A stretch of 64,000 bases of DNA. Origin: Duncaniella muris. GTDB lineage: Bacteria > Bacteroidota > Bacteroidia > Bacteroidales > Muribaculaceae. The position numbers and the translations under genes are program-made. The notes beneath the pieces are model-generated. The model saw nothing but the letters and a program-made list of their open reading frames with translations, was not told where the DNA came from and did not search any database. Of the stretch, positions 8,757 through 15,917 are shown in pieces (the stretch's first letter is position 1; every line of letters begins with the position of its first letter). The stretch is from assembly GCF_003024805.1 (NCBI RefSeq), contig NZ_PUEC01000019.1:1-64000 (forward strand), in the 5' to 3' direction.

Positions 8757-8808
8757 CAAATATAATAATTTTCCTCCAATAAATGCGTTTGGCAGACACA
8801 CAAAATTA
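8757..8808 (-). promoter_or_regulatory. Promoter region of the head-tail operon with operator 8784-8800
   Basis: Two minus-strand -7 matches are present. TATATTTG lies at 8757-8764, about 30 bases before the scaffold gene. TAATTTTG lies at 8801-8808, directly before the 17-bp operator at 8784-8800 (TGTGTCTGCCAAACGCA on the minus strand). Neither has a clear TTTG at -33. The layout with -7 then operator matches the two plus-strand early promoters, which favours the second. Confidence 0.5.
8784..8800 (-). promoter_or_regulatory. Operator copy 1 (TGTGTT-N5-AACACA family)
   Basis: Minus-strand sequence TGTGTCTGCCAAACGCA. It differs from the copy at 14298-14314 at only two internal positions. It is one of seven related dyads placed before phage transcription units, here the structural operon. 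Confidence 0.6.
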
Positions 8809-8856
8809 ACCAGGTAAATAAACTATTTTTCAGTTACTTAAATTAGCCAGGTAAAT
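8804..8856 (+). repeat. Pair of 16-bp direct repeats in the divergent control region
   Basis: AATTAACCAGGTAAAT at 8804-8819 and AATTAGCCAGGTAAAT at 8841-8856 differ at one base and start 37 bp apart. They lie between the structural-operon operator and the plus-strand early promoter. They may bind a second regulator; no partner is identified. Confidence 0.5.
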
Positions 8857-8883
8857 TTTACTTGAAAAATAATTGCTGAAAAG

Positions 8884-8915
8884 TTTGGTATATTAAATAA
8901 AACACATTAACTTTG
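8884..8915 (+). promoter_or_regulatory. Early plus-strand promoter
   Basis: TTTG at 8884-8887 and TAACTTTG at 8908-8915 with a 20-bp spacer match the Bacteroidota consensus. It should drive the gene run from 8985. It closely resembles the promoter at 14269-14299, sharing a TATATTAAATA-like spacer start. Confidence 0.8.
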
Positions 8916-8918
8916 CGA

Positions 8919-8935
8919 TGTGTTTGAAAAACACA
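8919..8935 (+). promoter_or_regulatory. Operator copy 2, perfect dyad over the transcription start
   Basis: TGTGTTTGAAAAACACA is a perfect TGTGTT/AACACA dyad. It begins three bases after the -7 element, so a bound protein would cover the expected transcription start. Confidence 0.65.
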
Positions 8936-8984
8936 GATAACTCAAACTGATTGCAACACCGAATTAAAAAAACAAAAGAAAGAT

Positions 8985-9407
8985 ATGGAAACAAAAATTG
9001 TTTATGTGGTTTACGGATCACGCACCGAGATCAGCAATCTTATCGCCTTTCTGGTATCTGGAGAATGGGCATTTAACTACAGCGGAGAATATCTGTATTT
9101 CCCCAACGATCCCACAGAGCTGATCAAAGAGGCTGGGATGGATCTCAAAGTAGTAACCGAAAACTGGTGTACAAACTGTTTCGGTTTTAAGGATGCTCCC
9201 AAGGAGTTTAATCACACAGTGGAAAGATCGGAAACAGTTGTTAAAGCTGATACGATCATCAAAACCAACAACCTCACCACTGCCTCTGAATACATGGCGT
9301 ATTTCAAAACACACGGAGCCACCGAGATCCGAGATCCAGAAACCAGACAAAAGGGAGGCAGAAAGTATCTCCACAAAGGAAAAGTAAGCTATCTCTATCA
9401 ATTCTAA
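8985..9407 (+). CDS. Hypothetical phage protein, first gene of early plus operon
   Basis: A 140-residue protein not recognised. The N-terminal third (ETKIVYVVYGSRTEISNLIAFLVSG) suggests an alpha/beta fold; the C-terminus is basic (RQKGGRKYLHKGKV). It is the first gene after the early promoter and operator, with a leader of about 60 bases. A Cys pair (WCTNCFGF) is present but isolated. It is followed by a GCAA-capped hairpin before the next gene. An early host-takeover or defence-related role is possible but not supported by a motif. Confidence 0.7.
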   Translation: METKIVYVVYGSRTEISNLIAFLVSGEWAFNYSGEYLYFPNDPTELIKEAGMDLKVVTENWCTNCFGFKDAPKEFNHTVERSETVVKADTIIKTNNLTTASEYMAYFKTHGATEIRDPETRQKGGRKYLHKGKVSYLYQF

Positions 9408-9415
9408 AACCACCA

Positions 9416-9435
9416 GGGGAGGGGCAACCCTCCCC
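9416..9435 (+). other. 8-bp hairpin with GCAA tetraloop
   Basis: GGGGAGGG-GCAA-CCCTCCCC is a perfect stem with a GNRA-type loop, lying between the stop at 9407 and the start at 9454. No T-tract follows, so it is not a typical terminator. A second copy of the same design is at 10039-10058. Confidence 0.75.
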
Positions 9436-9453
9436 ACAAAAGGAAAGCAGATC

Positions 9454-10035
9454 ATGGCAGAAAATAAATTTAAGATCGGAGAGATCGTTGCCGTTTCCGA
9501 CAAAAAGGAAAACATCCTATATACTGGTATGGTAAAAGGCTGGGATTATAACCTTTGCACATTTGAGATCCAGTATGATATTGACTATTACAACGCAAAA
9601 AATGAGCGTGTTTTTACGCTTATGGGAGCACCAGAAAACAAGCTCCAGAGCCTAACTCTTACCGATAGACAGAAAGAACTTTTTGAGGAGTTGATCCAGG
9701 GATCAAAGAGATACGGTAAACTTGCTATTGAGAATTGCGAAAAATGGGTTTCCGCTGGCTATGCTGGAGGCAAAACCACTCCAGATAAGCTCTATTGTTA
9801 TTGTGGAGAGGGTAATGGCTACCAGGGAGCCGATGTTGCTCCAGCCAACCGAATTGCGGTGATCTTTGATACCAGGGAGGCAGCTATGATAAATAGTGGA
9901 AATGCTGGTGATAATGGGTATGGCGAAAGGATAATGCTGGAACCGATGGAGGCTTACACTTATTTCAATATCCTCCAGACGGATGCCTACAGAGTAGCAA
10001 TGATGGCTCTAAATGTGATAACAAACGGACTTTAA
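9454..10035 (+). CDS. Hypothetical phage protein
   Basis: A 193-residue protein not recognised. The first 60 residues look like a small beta barrel (FKIGEIVAVSDKKENILYTGMV), as in SH3 or Tudor-like modules. Beyond residue 75 it is mostly helical with a CYCGEGNGYQG segment and a Gly/Asn-rich AMINSGNAGDNGYGERI stretch. It is flanked on both sides by GCAA-capped hairpins in the same operon. No catalytic residues can be named. Confidence 0.7.
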   Translation: MAENKFKIGEIVAVSDKKENILYTGMVKGWDYNLCTFEIQYDIDYYNAKNERVFTLMGAPENKLQSLTLTDRQKELFEELIQGSKRYGKLAIENCEKWVSAGYAGGKTTPDKLYCYCGEGNGYQGADVAPANRIAVIFDTREAAMINSGNAGDNGYGERIMLEPMEAYTYFNILQTDAYRVAMMALNVITNGL

Positions 10036-10038
10036 CCA

Positions 10039-10058
10039 GGAGGGGAGCAATCCCCTCC
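10039..10058 (+). other. 8-bp hairpin with GCAA tetraloop, second copy
   Basis: GGAGGGGA-GCAA-TCCCCTCC lies between the stop at 10035 and the start at 10076. Stem length, loop and intergenic position match the copy at 9416-9435, although the stem sequence differs. No T-tract follows. Confidence 0.75.
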
Positions 10059-10075
10059 ACAATGCAACACCGATA

Positions 10076-10399
10076 ATGGGAATACTTAAAGATGTGATCC
10101 GTTCAGTGATCGAAAAAGATGCAAAGGAAAGAGGGCTGGATATTCAGTTTCTTGATACCCCTACCAGGGTGATTAAGACAGCAGCCCAGGCGAAATATGA
10201 TGATGTAAGACGTGCGGAACCTGGCTATGTGCAAGGCGTTCACAGAGCCAGGAAAGAGGCAACACCCTCCATTTGCCGATCATGCAAACACAGCATGAGA
10301 TATGGATCGGGGATCTATTGCTCCTGGACTGGTAAGACACTCCACAATAAGAAAAGCAAGTGTAACAACTATGTAGAGAAAGGAGGCACCAATGGATAA
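10076..10399 (+). CDS. Hypothetical protein with C-terminal Cys cluster
   Basis: A 107-residue protein. The N-terminal half is helical and charged (GILKDVIRSVIEKDAKERG). The C-terminal half holds C-x2-C-K-H (CRSCKH), then CSW and CNN cysteines, which could form a small zinc site. It overlaps the next gene by eight bases. Similar small Cys-rich proteins recur along this operon (11244, 13470, 13876, 14078) and at 18384. No function is assigned. Confidence 0.65.
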   Translation: MGILKDVIRSVIEKDAKERGLDIQFLDTPTRVIKTAAQAKYDDVRRAEPGYVQGVHRARKEATPSICRSCKHSMRYGSGIYCSWTGKTLHNKKSKCNNYVEKGGTNG

Positions 10400-10961
10400 A
10401 GAAATGATTGTGGATCTCCAGAGCTACTTTGATGGCAGGGGCAAACTCAACAACGCGATAACAGCGATTAAGTGCTACTCCAGGGATTCCAAAGAATCCT
10501 CCGTATTTTTTGGCTATGTGGATGGATTCAAAAACAAACGCACAATTAACATCCCAATAGACCCCAAAGATCTTCTCCCGATCCTGGAAAAATATGTGAA
10601 TAATATAGATATTCAGATCATGGAGATCACCAATCCAAAAATCCTGGATTATGAACTTTCCCCAGATGGCATACCCTCTGGCTGGGAGCAAAACATAAGA
10701 GAGAGCATTGAATCTGCCTTAAAGTGGTATAATCACGATCTGGCAAAAGGCACTCCAGGTTATGAGCTTTGGAATGAAATAACGGATCAATCTGGAGTAT
10801 GGGAAACGCCAAACTGTTTTATCGTGAATGACCTGGGCGATGAATCAAAGGATGATATGCTCCTATTACAGATCACCAACCCCAATGAGGTAATATCTGG
10901 ATTATCACGGATGGTACCAGTAACAATAAAACTCAAATTCATAAGCAGATTAAAAGGATAA
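10392..10961 (+). CDS. Hypothetical phage protein
   Basis: A 189-residue protein with no recognised motif. It looks like a mixed alpha/beta fold (DLQSYFDGRGKLNNAITAIK, then PIDPKDLLPILEKYVNN). It starts eight bases inside the preceding gene and ends four bases before the next, so it is part of a coupled early operon. Codon use is like its neighbours. Confidence 0.65.
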   Translation: MDKEMIVDLQSYFDGRGKLNNAITAIKCYSRDSKESSVFFGYVDGFKNKRTINIPIDPKDLLPILEKYVNNIDIQIMEITNPKILDYELSPDGIPSGWEQNIRESIESALKWYNHDLAKGTPGYELWNEITDQSGVWETPNCFIVNDLGDESKDDMLLLQITNPNEVISGLSRMVPVTIKLKFISRLKG

Positions 10962-10965
10962 TAAT

Positions 10966-11247
10966 ATGGCAACACTAATCAAAGCAGACGGAACCAAAGA
11001 AACGATCCAGCCCCAGAACGGCACGGATTTCTCCCTGGAGGAGTTGCAAAAGTATGTGGATGGATATATCCAGGAGGTATGCCTCAACAACCAGGAGGAT
11101 GAGATCCTGGTACTCAACGAGGATGGGAAAGATCGCTATACAACCAACAAGACTGCAACCGAGCTGGCACTGAAACACCGTGCTATCTTCCCCTGGGATT
11201 GGATTGATGGTGATGTGGTACTCTGTAAAAATTCAGAGGTTCGATGA
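10966..11247 (+). CDS. DUF3846-like protein
   Basis: A 93-residue protein. The pattern fits the DUF3846 family of small phage and plasmid proteins: LEELQKYVDGYIQEV in the first half, a central LNEDGKD turn, and an aliphatic-rich end with DGDVVLC. The family has no established biochemical function. The start follows the previous stop by four bases and its end overlaps the next gene by four. Confidence 0.6.
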   Translation: MATLIKADGTKETIQPQNGTDFSLEELQKYVDGYIQEVCLNNQEDEILVLNEDGKDRYTTNKTATELALKHRAIFPWDWIDGDVVLCKNSEVR

Positions 11248-11492
11248 TCACCATAAACGGCACAACATTCTACGATAAACCAGGGAGCTGCGGATCATGC
11301 CCCTGGTTTAACAGTGGATCTTCCAGACTATCTCCCAACCCAGGGAAAGGGCATTGCACCATGTTTGATGAAATGCACCACCGATACATCAACCCTCCCA
11401 GACGGTGCCAGAAACTCTTTAATAAGGCCTTTCGGATGCCAGAGGGGAGTAACTTAGTAATTGTAATCAATTCGGAAAATGATGGAAACTAA
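11244..11492 (+). CDS. Small Cys-rich hypothetical protein
   Basis: An 82-residue protein with SCGSCPW near residue 16 and single cysteines near residues 38 and 55 (GHCTMF, RRCQKLF). Four cysteines at this spacing could hold a zinc ion or iron-sulfur cluster, but the pattern is not a named family. It overlaps the next gene by 14 bases. It lies in the early plus-strand operon. Confidence 0.55.
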   Translation: MITINGTTFYDKPGSCGSCPWFNSGSSRLSPNPGKGHCTMFDEMHHRYINPPRRCQKLFNKAFRMPEGSNLVIVINSENDGN

Positions 11493-12642
11493 AACTCATA
11501 CAGTTCATTTTACACTGGGTGAAAATTTTGGCAGGGTTATAGTAAAGATAGCCAGAGAGCACCTAACAATGAATCTGAATCCTAACAAAGCTCTATCAGC
11601 TATCCAGGATAGTTTGGTAGGGTGCCCCAGAGATATAGCATTAAAGATCCTCTCTGGAGAGCTGATCATAACCACCGACAAAGATAAAGTTTCGGTTAAT
11701 GTAAGCAAATACACCCCAGACATGAAAGATCTTTACCCTCCATTCTATATTGAGGAGTGGGCTGGGCAACAGATCCTAAACATGAGAGAGGATGCGGAGG
11801 AGTGGATCAATGCACTCAATCATCTGCGAAAAGCCATTATAGATGCGGATGGAGAGTTTAAGATCACAGTTTCTTATGATCGCCTATTAAGATTTTTCTA
11901 TGATGGTGATAGCGAGAATCTGATTGATCCGTTTATGGATGGTTCAGAGGATAACATCCTGGCAAATATTAAAACCACGATCAATGGGGTACGCAAATTC
12001 TCTGAAATGGCTTTTAAGAAAATGGCTGTTATTGAATGGCTGGGCAAGGCATATCCTGGAGAGATCCCCGATGGATTTGTTATGCCTTACCAGGTGAGAG
12101 ATCTTAACACCCAGCTTACAACCCTTTTGTTTGATGATAAGTCAGTAAAGCAGGAGATCGCCAGACGTAACTACAGATTTGATTTGCTGGATCGTTTCCT
12201 ACAGAGCGAAAGGGATATTGCGAAAACGCTCAACAACGGCATTATTCAACCAGTGGAGATCACTGATAACTATGATGCTGGCTGGTTATCTCCGAGTGGG
12301 GATTTTTATGGTCTTAATGGAGAATATGCAAATATGCTCCATATTCAGATAGCCGATGCCCTTTTACAAGCCAGAGTGATCCCCAATGAGGTAGATTGCA
12401 ATGCGGATGTTTGGCTGGAGGAAAAAGGCTGGGTAAAGATTCATGGAGATATAATACATTACGATGGGTACTCTCAAAAACCGATGGTAAGAATAACCGA
12501 AAAGCAGAGAGAGCAACTGGTAAGATATGGCAATGTATGCCACAGAGGTTTTTTGAAATTCGGTTATAGATTCAATCAGATCTCCATGATAATGTTTTCA
12601 TCTATTGAGCCTCTAATGCTTGGTAAACTATTTGAATTATAA
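11479..12642 (+). CDS. Hypothetical phage protein, 387 residues
   Basis: One of the largest unknown proteins of the plus-strand operon, with no recognised domain. The N-terminal third has strands and helices (FTLGENFGRVIVKIAREHL). A central region around residues 110-230 is helical, and the C-terminal part includes a WLEEKGWVKIHGD strand pair. The two adjacent ATG codons at the start (MMETKT) make the exact start uncertain by one codon. It precedes the radical SAM gene by three bases, so the two are likely co-translated. Confidence 0.65.
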   Translation: MMETKTHTVHFTLGENFGRVIVKIAREHLTMNLNPNKALSAIQDSLVGCPRDIALKILSGELIITTDKDKVSVNVSKYTPDMKDLYPPFYIEEWAGQQILNMREDAEEWINALNHLRKAIIDADGEFKITVSYDRLLRFFYDGDSENLIDPFMDGSEDNILANIKTTINGVRKFSEMAFKKMAVIEWLGKAYPGEIPDGFVMPYQVRDLNTQLTTLLFDDKSVKQEIARRNYRFDLLDRFLQSERDIAKTLNNGIIQPVEITDNYDAGWLSPSGDFYGLNGEYANMLHIQIADALLQARVIPNEVDCNADVWLEEKGWVKIHGDIIHYDGYSQKPMVRITEKQREQLVRYGNVCHRGFLKFGYRFNQISMIMFSSIEPLMLGKLFEL

Positions 12643-12645
12643 AAT

Positions 12646-13458
12646 ATGGAAAAATCAGTAAAACGCTTTAACGGAAACGCGATATACAACCCCAGCGGAA
12701 AGGCTGGGGAATATGCTGCCTGGGCTTGCAATTTCTTTACTGGGTGCTCCAACGATTGCGAGTATTGCTATTGCAAAAAGGGATTCCTGGCAAAGGTCTG
12801 GAGTGATAAAGCCCAGCTCAAAAAGTGTTTCAAGGATCGGGATCATGCCCTGGAGGTTTTCACCAGGGAGATAGATGCCAACCTGGAGGCTCTGCAAGCC
12901 TCTGGATTGTTCTTTACGTTCACCAGTGATCCAATGCTCCAGGAAACCAGAGATCTCACGCTGGAGGCGATCTTTACCGCTAACTCCAGAGGGATCCCAG
13001 TTCAGATCTTAACAAAGAGAGCTGATTTCCTGGATCACCAGTCAATGAAAGCTCTGAAATTGATCGCTGGCTCAATCGCCTGGGGTTTCACGCTTACTGG
13101 GCATGATGAGCTGGAGCCTGGTGCCTCCTCCAACATTGAACGGCTCCACGCTATGAAAAGACTGCATGACTGGGGATTTAAGACGTTTGCCAGCATTGAG
13201 CCAGTGGTGGACTTTGCCAGTGCTTTCTCAATGATCAATCTCTCCCTGGGTTATTGCGATCTCTACAAAATAGGTCTTATGAGCGGAAAGCGATACAACG
13301 CCCAGGAGAGATCAGAGGCTCATTTTCTCCTGGATATGCTGAAAGAGGCTCCTGGCAGATACTATCTCAAAGATAGCCTAATTAAGTTCCTGGAGATAGA
13401 CAGAGCGGATCTGCCAGCCGATAAGTTTGTGAGTGTAGAGTTTAATATATTCAAGTAA
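12646..13458 (+). CDS. Radical SAM protein, spore photoproduct lyase-like family
   Basis: A 270-residue protein with C34-x3-C38-x2-C41 (TGCSNDCEYCYC), the signature that binds a 4Fe-4S cluster and S-adenosylmethionine. The surrounding GCSNDCEYCY form resembles the SplB/DNA repair photolyase-like group. Later segments (FFTFTSDPMLQETRD and IPVQILTKRADFL) fit the TIM-barrel strands of that group. In phages such enzymes may modify nucleic acid or protein; the substrate is not shown here. Extra cysteines C28 and C43 lie near the cluster motif. It is followed by a zinc-ribbon-like gene. Confidence 0.85.
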   Translation: MEKSVKRFNGNAIYNPSGKAGEYAAWACNFFTGCSNDCEYCYCKKGFLAKVWSDKAQLKKCFKDRDHALEVFTREIDANLEALQASGLFFTFTSDPMLQETRDLTLEAIFTANSRGIPVQILTKRADFLDHQSMKALKLIAGSIAWGFTLTGHDELEPGASSNIERLHAMKRLHDWGFKTFASIEPVVDFASAFSMINLSLGYCDLYKIGLMSGKRYNAQERSEAHFLLDMLKEAPGRYYLKDSLIKFLEIDRADLPADKFVSVEFNIFK

Positions 13459-13469
13459 AACCAACTATT

Positions 13470-13673
13470 ATGAGTTATTGCCCAGATTGCGGATGCAAAA
13501 TGTATAATGGCGTTTGCTCAAACTGCCATGAGGATCTGATTATATTTGATGAGTGCCTGGAGTATGGCATTGAAATGAGTGAGGAGTTTCTGGAGAGTGT
13601 AGATGAATGTAGGGAACGCCAGAAAGAATATGCCCAGAGGGAGGATGTTAAACGAGCTATCGGTAAGCAATGA
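13470..13673 (+). CDS. Small zinc-ribbon protein
   Basis: A 67-residue protein with CPDCGCKM and, after a short loop, CSNC: two CxxC knuckles typical of a zinc ribbon. The C-terminal half is acidic and helical (CLEYGIEMSEEFLESVDECR). It is 11 bases after the radical SAM gene and overlaps the next gene by four bases. It could be a small DNA- or protein-binding adaptor; no function is known. Confidence 0.6.
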   Translation: MSYCPDCGCKMYNGVCSNCHEDLIIFDECLEYGIEMSEEFLESVDECRERQKEYAQREDVKRAIGKQ

Positions 13674-13879
13674 GTAAACTTTTAGCAATATGGCGGATTC
13701 TCTGGGCTGATCATTATGCTGTTTTCACCTTTGAGGATGCTGCCCCAGATCCTACCTGGCTAACAGTGCCAACATTTCGCTGGATCGTATGTAAGACCTG
13801 GAAAGAGTGTGATCTATTCTGGTTTATTCGGCAACGATTAACCAGCATTGAAAAGTATAATTCACCGATGGAGCAATGA
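13670..13879 (+). CDS. Hypothetical Trp-rich small protein
   Basis: A 69-residue protein with seven tryptophans (for example AIWRILWADH, WKECDLFW). It overlaps its neighbours by four bases on both sides, which supports real translation. Trp/Phe-rich stretches suggest a compact fold or membrane contact, but no transmembrane helix is clear. Function unknown. Confidence 0.5.
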   Translation: MSKLLAIWRILWADHYAVFTFEDAAPDPTWLTVPTFRWIVCKTWKECDLFWFIRQRLTSIEKYNSPMEQ

Positions 13880-14085
13880 ATAAATTAAATGGACTTATAA
13901 TAGAGAGTGAGGTTTACATAGCCAAAATATCTGATAATCCAGCAAATCGCTGTGAACAATGTGAGTGTAGTTGGTGTGATGGCGAAAAACTTGGCGATGC
14001 TCTTTGTAAGGCTGTATTATGTAGTAATGAATACTTGATACTATCTCAATCTTTGACGCATAAAATTAAAGATTGTAATGAGTGA
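13876..14085 (+). CDS. Hypothetical small Cys-rich protein
   Basis: A 69-residue protein with a cluster of cysteines (RCEQCECSWCDG) that could bind metal. Further cysteines lie at CKAVLC. It is joined by overlaps to the previous and following genes. Its base composition is more AT-rich than its neighbours. Function unknown. Confidence 0.5.
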   Translation: MNKLNGLIIESEVYIAKISDNPANRCEQCECSWCDGEKLGDALCKAVLCSNEYLILSQSLTHKIKDCNE

Positions 14086-14281
14086 GAAATGCCATTATAT
14101 CCGTGTGCGTGGCGTGGGGCGTGTGCTGATCCCTGGCTGTATGGCGGTTGCTGTAAGTGGAGATCTGGATCAATGCACTTGTAACGCTTCACCCACACCA
14201 CATGAGGAGATAGAACGGCTCAAAAAAGAGAATGAGAACCTAAAAGCAGAAATAAAACGGCTCAAAGGTTTGTTATATTAA
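14078..14281 (+). CDS. Hypothetical small coiled-coil protein
   Basis: A 67-residue protein. Residues 1-40 contain scattered Cys residues (KCHYIRV, CTCNASP). Residues 43-65 form a heptad-type coiled coil (EEIERLKKENENLKAEIKRL), suggesting oligomerisation. Its stop lies within the next promoter, close to the -33 element at 14269. Function unknown. Confidence 0.5.
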   Translation: MSEKCHYIRVRGVGRVLIPGCMAVAVSGDLDQCTCNASPTPHEEIERLKKENENLKAEIKRLKGLLY

Positions 14282-14299
14282 ATATAATAGTTACCTTTG
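14269..14299 (+). promoter_or_regulatory. Plus-strand promoter of the second early operon
   Basis: TTTG at 14269-14272 and TACCTTTG at 14292-14299 with a 19-bp spacer match the Bacteroidota consensus. It would start transcription a few bases before the gene at 14321, giving a very short leader. Confidence 0.75.
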
Positions 14300-14314
14300 T
14301 GTCTGATAAACGCA
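14298..14314 (+). promoter_or_regulatory. Operator copy 3
   Basis: TGTGTCTGATAAACGCA overlaps the last two bases of the -7 element and the expected start of transcription. It is nearly identical to the copy before the structural operon (8784-8800). Confidence 0.65.
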
Positions 14315-14320
14315 TTTAGT

Positions 14321-14587
14321 ATGAAACAGCAAAGGAAAGTAATCCACGTTGAACTCCATGAGCCATACCAGGGAAAGCGACACTATTATTTTGGCAGCGT
14401 GGCAGCCATATATGATGTGCTCCCCCTGGATGTGGTAGGGATCGCCAGAGAAACGCTCTGGAATACCCTCAATGATGGGGAATACACTGGCAGACGTGCC
14501 ACTATCAGAAAGGGCACACTACATTCAAAAGAAACCAACAGAGGCATAAAGAAAGGAGGCAACGATGATCGGAGCGATAATAGGTGA
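14321..14587 (+). CDS. Hypothetical protein, 88 residues
   Basis: The ATG at 14321 is chosen because an earlier in-frame start would lie inside the operator and promoter. The protein begins KQQRKVIHVEL and ends in a basic Lys/Asn-rich tail. It shows strand-like segments (HYYFGSVAAIYDVLP) and no known motif. It overlaps the ADP-ribosylglycohydrolase gene by 23 bases, so the two are probably translated together, and it is the first gene of the promoter at 14269. Confidence 0.6.
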   Translation: MKQQRKVIHVELHEPYQGKRHYYFGSVAAIYDVLPLDVVGIARETLWNTLNDGEYTGRRATIRKGTLHSKETNRGIKKGGNDDRSDNR

Positions 14588-15353
14588 TATTGTGGGATCA
14601 CCATACGAATTTCACAACACCCAGGATTATGATTTTCCCTGGCTCTCTCCAGGGAGCACTTTCACTGATGATACCATTTGCACTATTGCAATAGCAGATG
14701 CAATTAACAGACGGATCACCAGGAATGATGGAGATCCGTGCTATATGGCTAATCTCTTACGCTGGTGTAGAAAGTACCCCAATCCCAAAGGCGGTTATGG
14801 AGGTAGGTTTGCCCAGTGGATCCAGTCAGAGCACCCAGAGCCTTATAACAGTTTCGGGAATGGATCCGCTATGAGAGTAAGCCCTATCGCCTGGGCATTT
14901 GATGATCTCTCACAAGTGCTCCAGGAGGCAGAAAAGACTGCAATGATCACCCACAACCATCCAGAGGGTGTAAAAGGAGCCGTTTGTGTGGCTCACATGA
15001 TCTGGGCTGGCAGACACGGAATGAGAGGGAGTGAGCTTATGGAGATCTCTCAACGATATTACCCAGGCTGGGAGCTGAAAGCCCCAGAGATCGGCAAATT
15101 TGATGAAACGTGCCAGGGCACTCTACCAGTATGTTTCTGGGTTTTATTTTACGCAGATTCATTTGAGGATGCGATACGCAGAGCCATCGCCATTGGTGGA
15201 GATAGCGACACAATAGGAGCTATCGTTGGAGCAATGGCAGAGGCGATCTGGGATATACCAGAGAAGATATGGCTTTCCACTCTCTCCAGGCTCCCCAGGG
15301 ATATGCGTAATGTGATAGAGCGTTTCTATGAAAACGTGCTCCCAGACAAATGA
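14565..15353 (+). CDS. ADP-ribosylglycohydrolase (DraG/ARH family)
   Basis: A 262-residue enzyme of the all-helical ADP-ribosylglycohydrolase family, which removes ADP-ribose from modified molecules using two magnesium ions. The hallmarks are present: GDIVGSPYE at residues 7-15, TDDT at 34-37 and GGDSDTIGA at 211-219. An SFGNGSAMR segment at 96-104 fits the family. Length matches DraG-like enzymes, so it appears complete. Its substrate is not known. It faces a head protein with an ADP-ribosyltransferase-like domain across the terminator at 15877, so the two may act on the same target; alternatively it may reverse host ADP-ribosylation. Confidence 0.92.
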   Translation: MIGAIIGDIVGSPYEFHNTQDYDFPWLSPGSTFTDDTICTIAIADAINRRITRNDGDPCYMANLLRWCRKYPNPKGGYGGRFAQWIQSEHPEPYNSFGNGSAMRVSPIAWAFDDLSQVLQEAEKTAMITHNHPEGVKGAVCVAHMIWAGRHGMRGSELMEISQRYYPGWELKAPEIGKFDETCQGTLPVCFWVLFYADSFEDAIRRAIAIGGDSDTIGAIVGAMAEAIWDIPEKIWLSTLSRLPRDMRNVIERFYENVLPDK

Positions 15354-15541
15354 AAATCACGTTTACCATTCCTCCAGAGATAGTTGCCAGGATCATCATG
15401 GAGGAAAAGATCAAAGCAGTTAAAGCTCTGGTTGCCGATCTCAATTCAGAGATCCAGGATCCCAGGCACAAATACACCTGGCAGCAGCAAGAGGGTTGTA
15501 TATACATCCTCAAAGGAATAAACATAGTAACATCTATCTGA
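15350..15541 (+). CDS. Hypothetical small protein
   Basis: A 63-residue protein overlapping the ADP-ribosylglycohydrolase gene by four bases. It begins with a strand (KITFTIPPEIV) and has a central helix (EEKIKAVKALVADLNSEIQ). Translational coupling suggests it belongs to the same operon. No motif is recognised. Confidence 0.55.
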   Translation: MKITFTIPPEIVARIIMEEKIKAVKALVADLNSEIQDPRHKYTWQQQEGCIYILKGINIVTSI

Positions 15542-15542
15542 T

Positions 15543-15857
15543 ATGGCAAAAGATTGGAATAACGCTGGATTTTTCTCTGGGATCACGGAGGATTATTCAA
15601 ACTATCGCTGGTACAAAGGAGAACCCCAAAACCCCTACATAGGAAACACAGAGATGCCTCTGGCAGCCTCCCTCTGGGAGTATGAGAGAAATTTCCATGC
15701 CTCCTACCTGGATCAGTGCGACACAAGCCGATCCCTGGCAGAGGCATACAAGCAATGGAAAGCGGAATTTATCCAGGAGTATTTACCTGGTAAAGCCCCC
15801 AATCCTTATGGAGATACAACCGATTGGGGAAAGGTGTTTGAAACTGGTAAACGATAA
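15543..15857 (+). CDS. Hypothetical protein, last gene of the plus-strand run
   Basis: A 104-residue protein rich in Trp/Tyr (KDWNNAGFFSGITEDYSNYR, then helical EYERNFHASYLDQ). It starts one base after the previous stop and is followed by the terminator shared with the converging head gene. Function unknown. Confidence 0.55.
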   Translation: MAKDWNNAGFFSGITEDYSNYRWYKGEPQNPYIGNTEMPLAASLWEYERNFHASYLDQCDTSRSLAEAYKQWKAEFIQEYLPGKAPNPYGDTTDWGKVFETGKR

Positions 15858-15876
15858 CCAACAGCACCAGACAATA

Positions 15877-15917
15877 ACGGGTCCAGATTGCATAGGCAGT
15901 TTGGATCCGTTTCTTTT
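15877..15917 (+). terminator. Terminator between converging operons
   Basis: ACGGGTCCA at 15877-15885 pairs with TGGATCCGT at 15902-15910 (nine pairs, one G-T) and is followed by TTCTTTT. The T-tract overlaps the stop codon of the minus-strand head gene at 15916-15918. Confidence 0.75.

Noticed and set aside
9416-10058. Rho-independent terminators after the first two early genes
   Set aside because: The hairpins are strong but no T-tract follows either of them, and genes of the same operon continue directly downstream.
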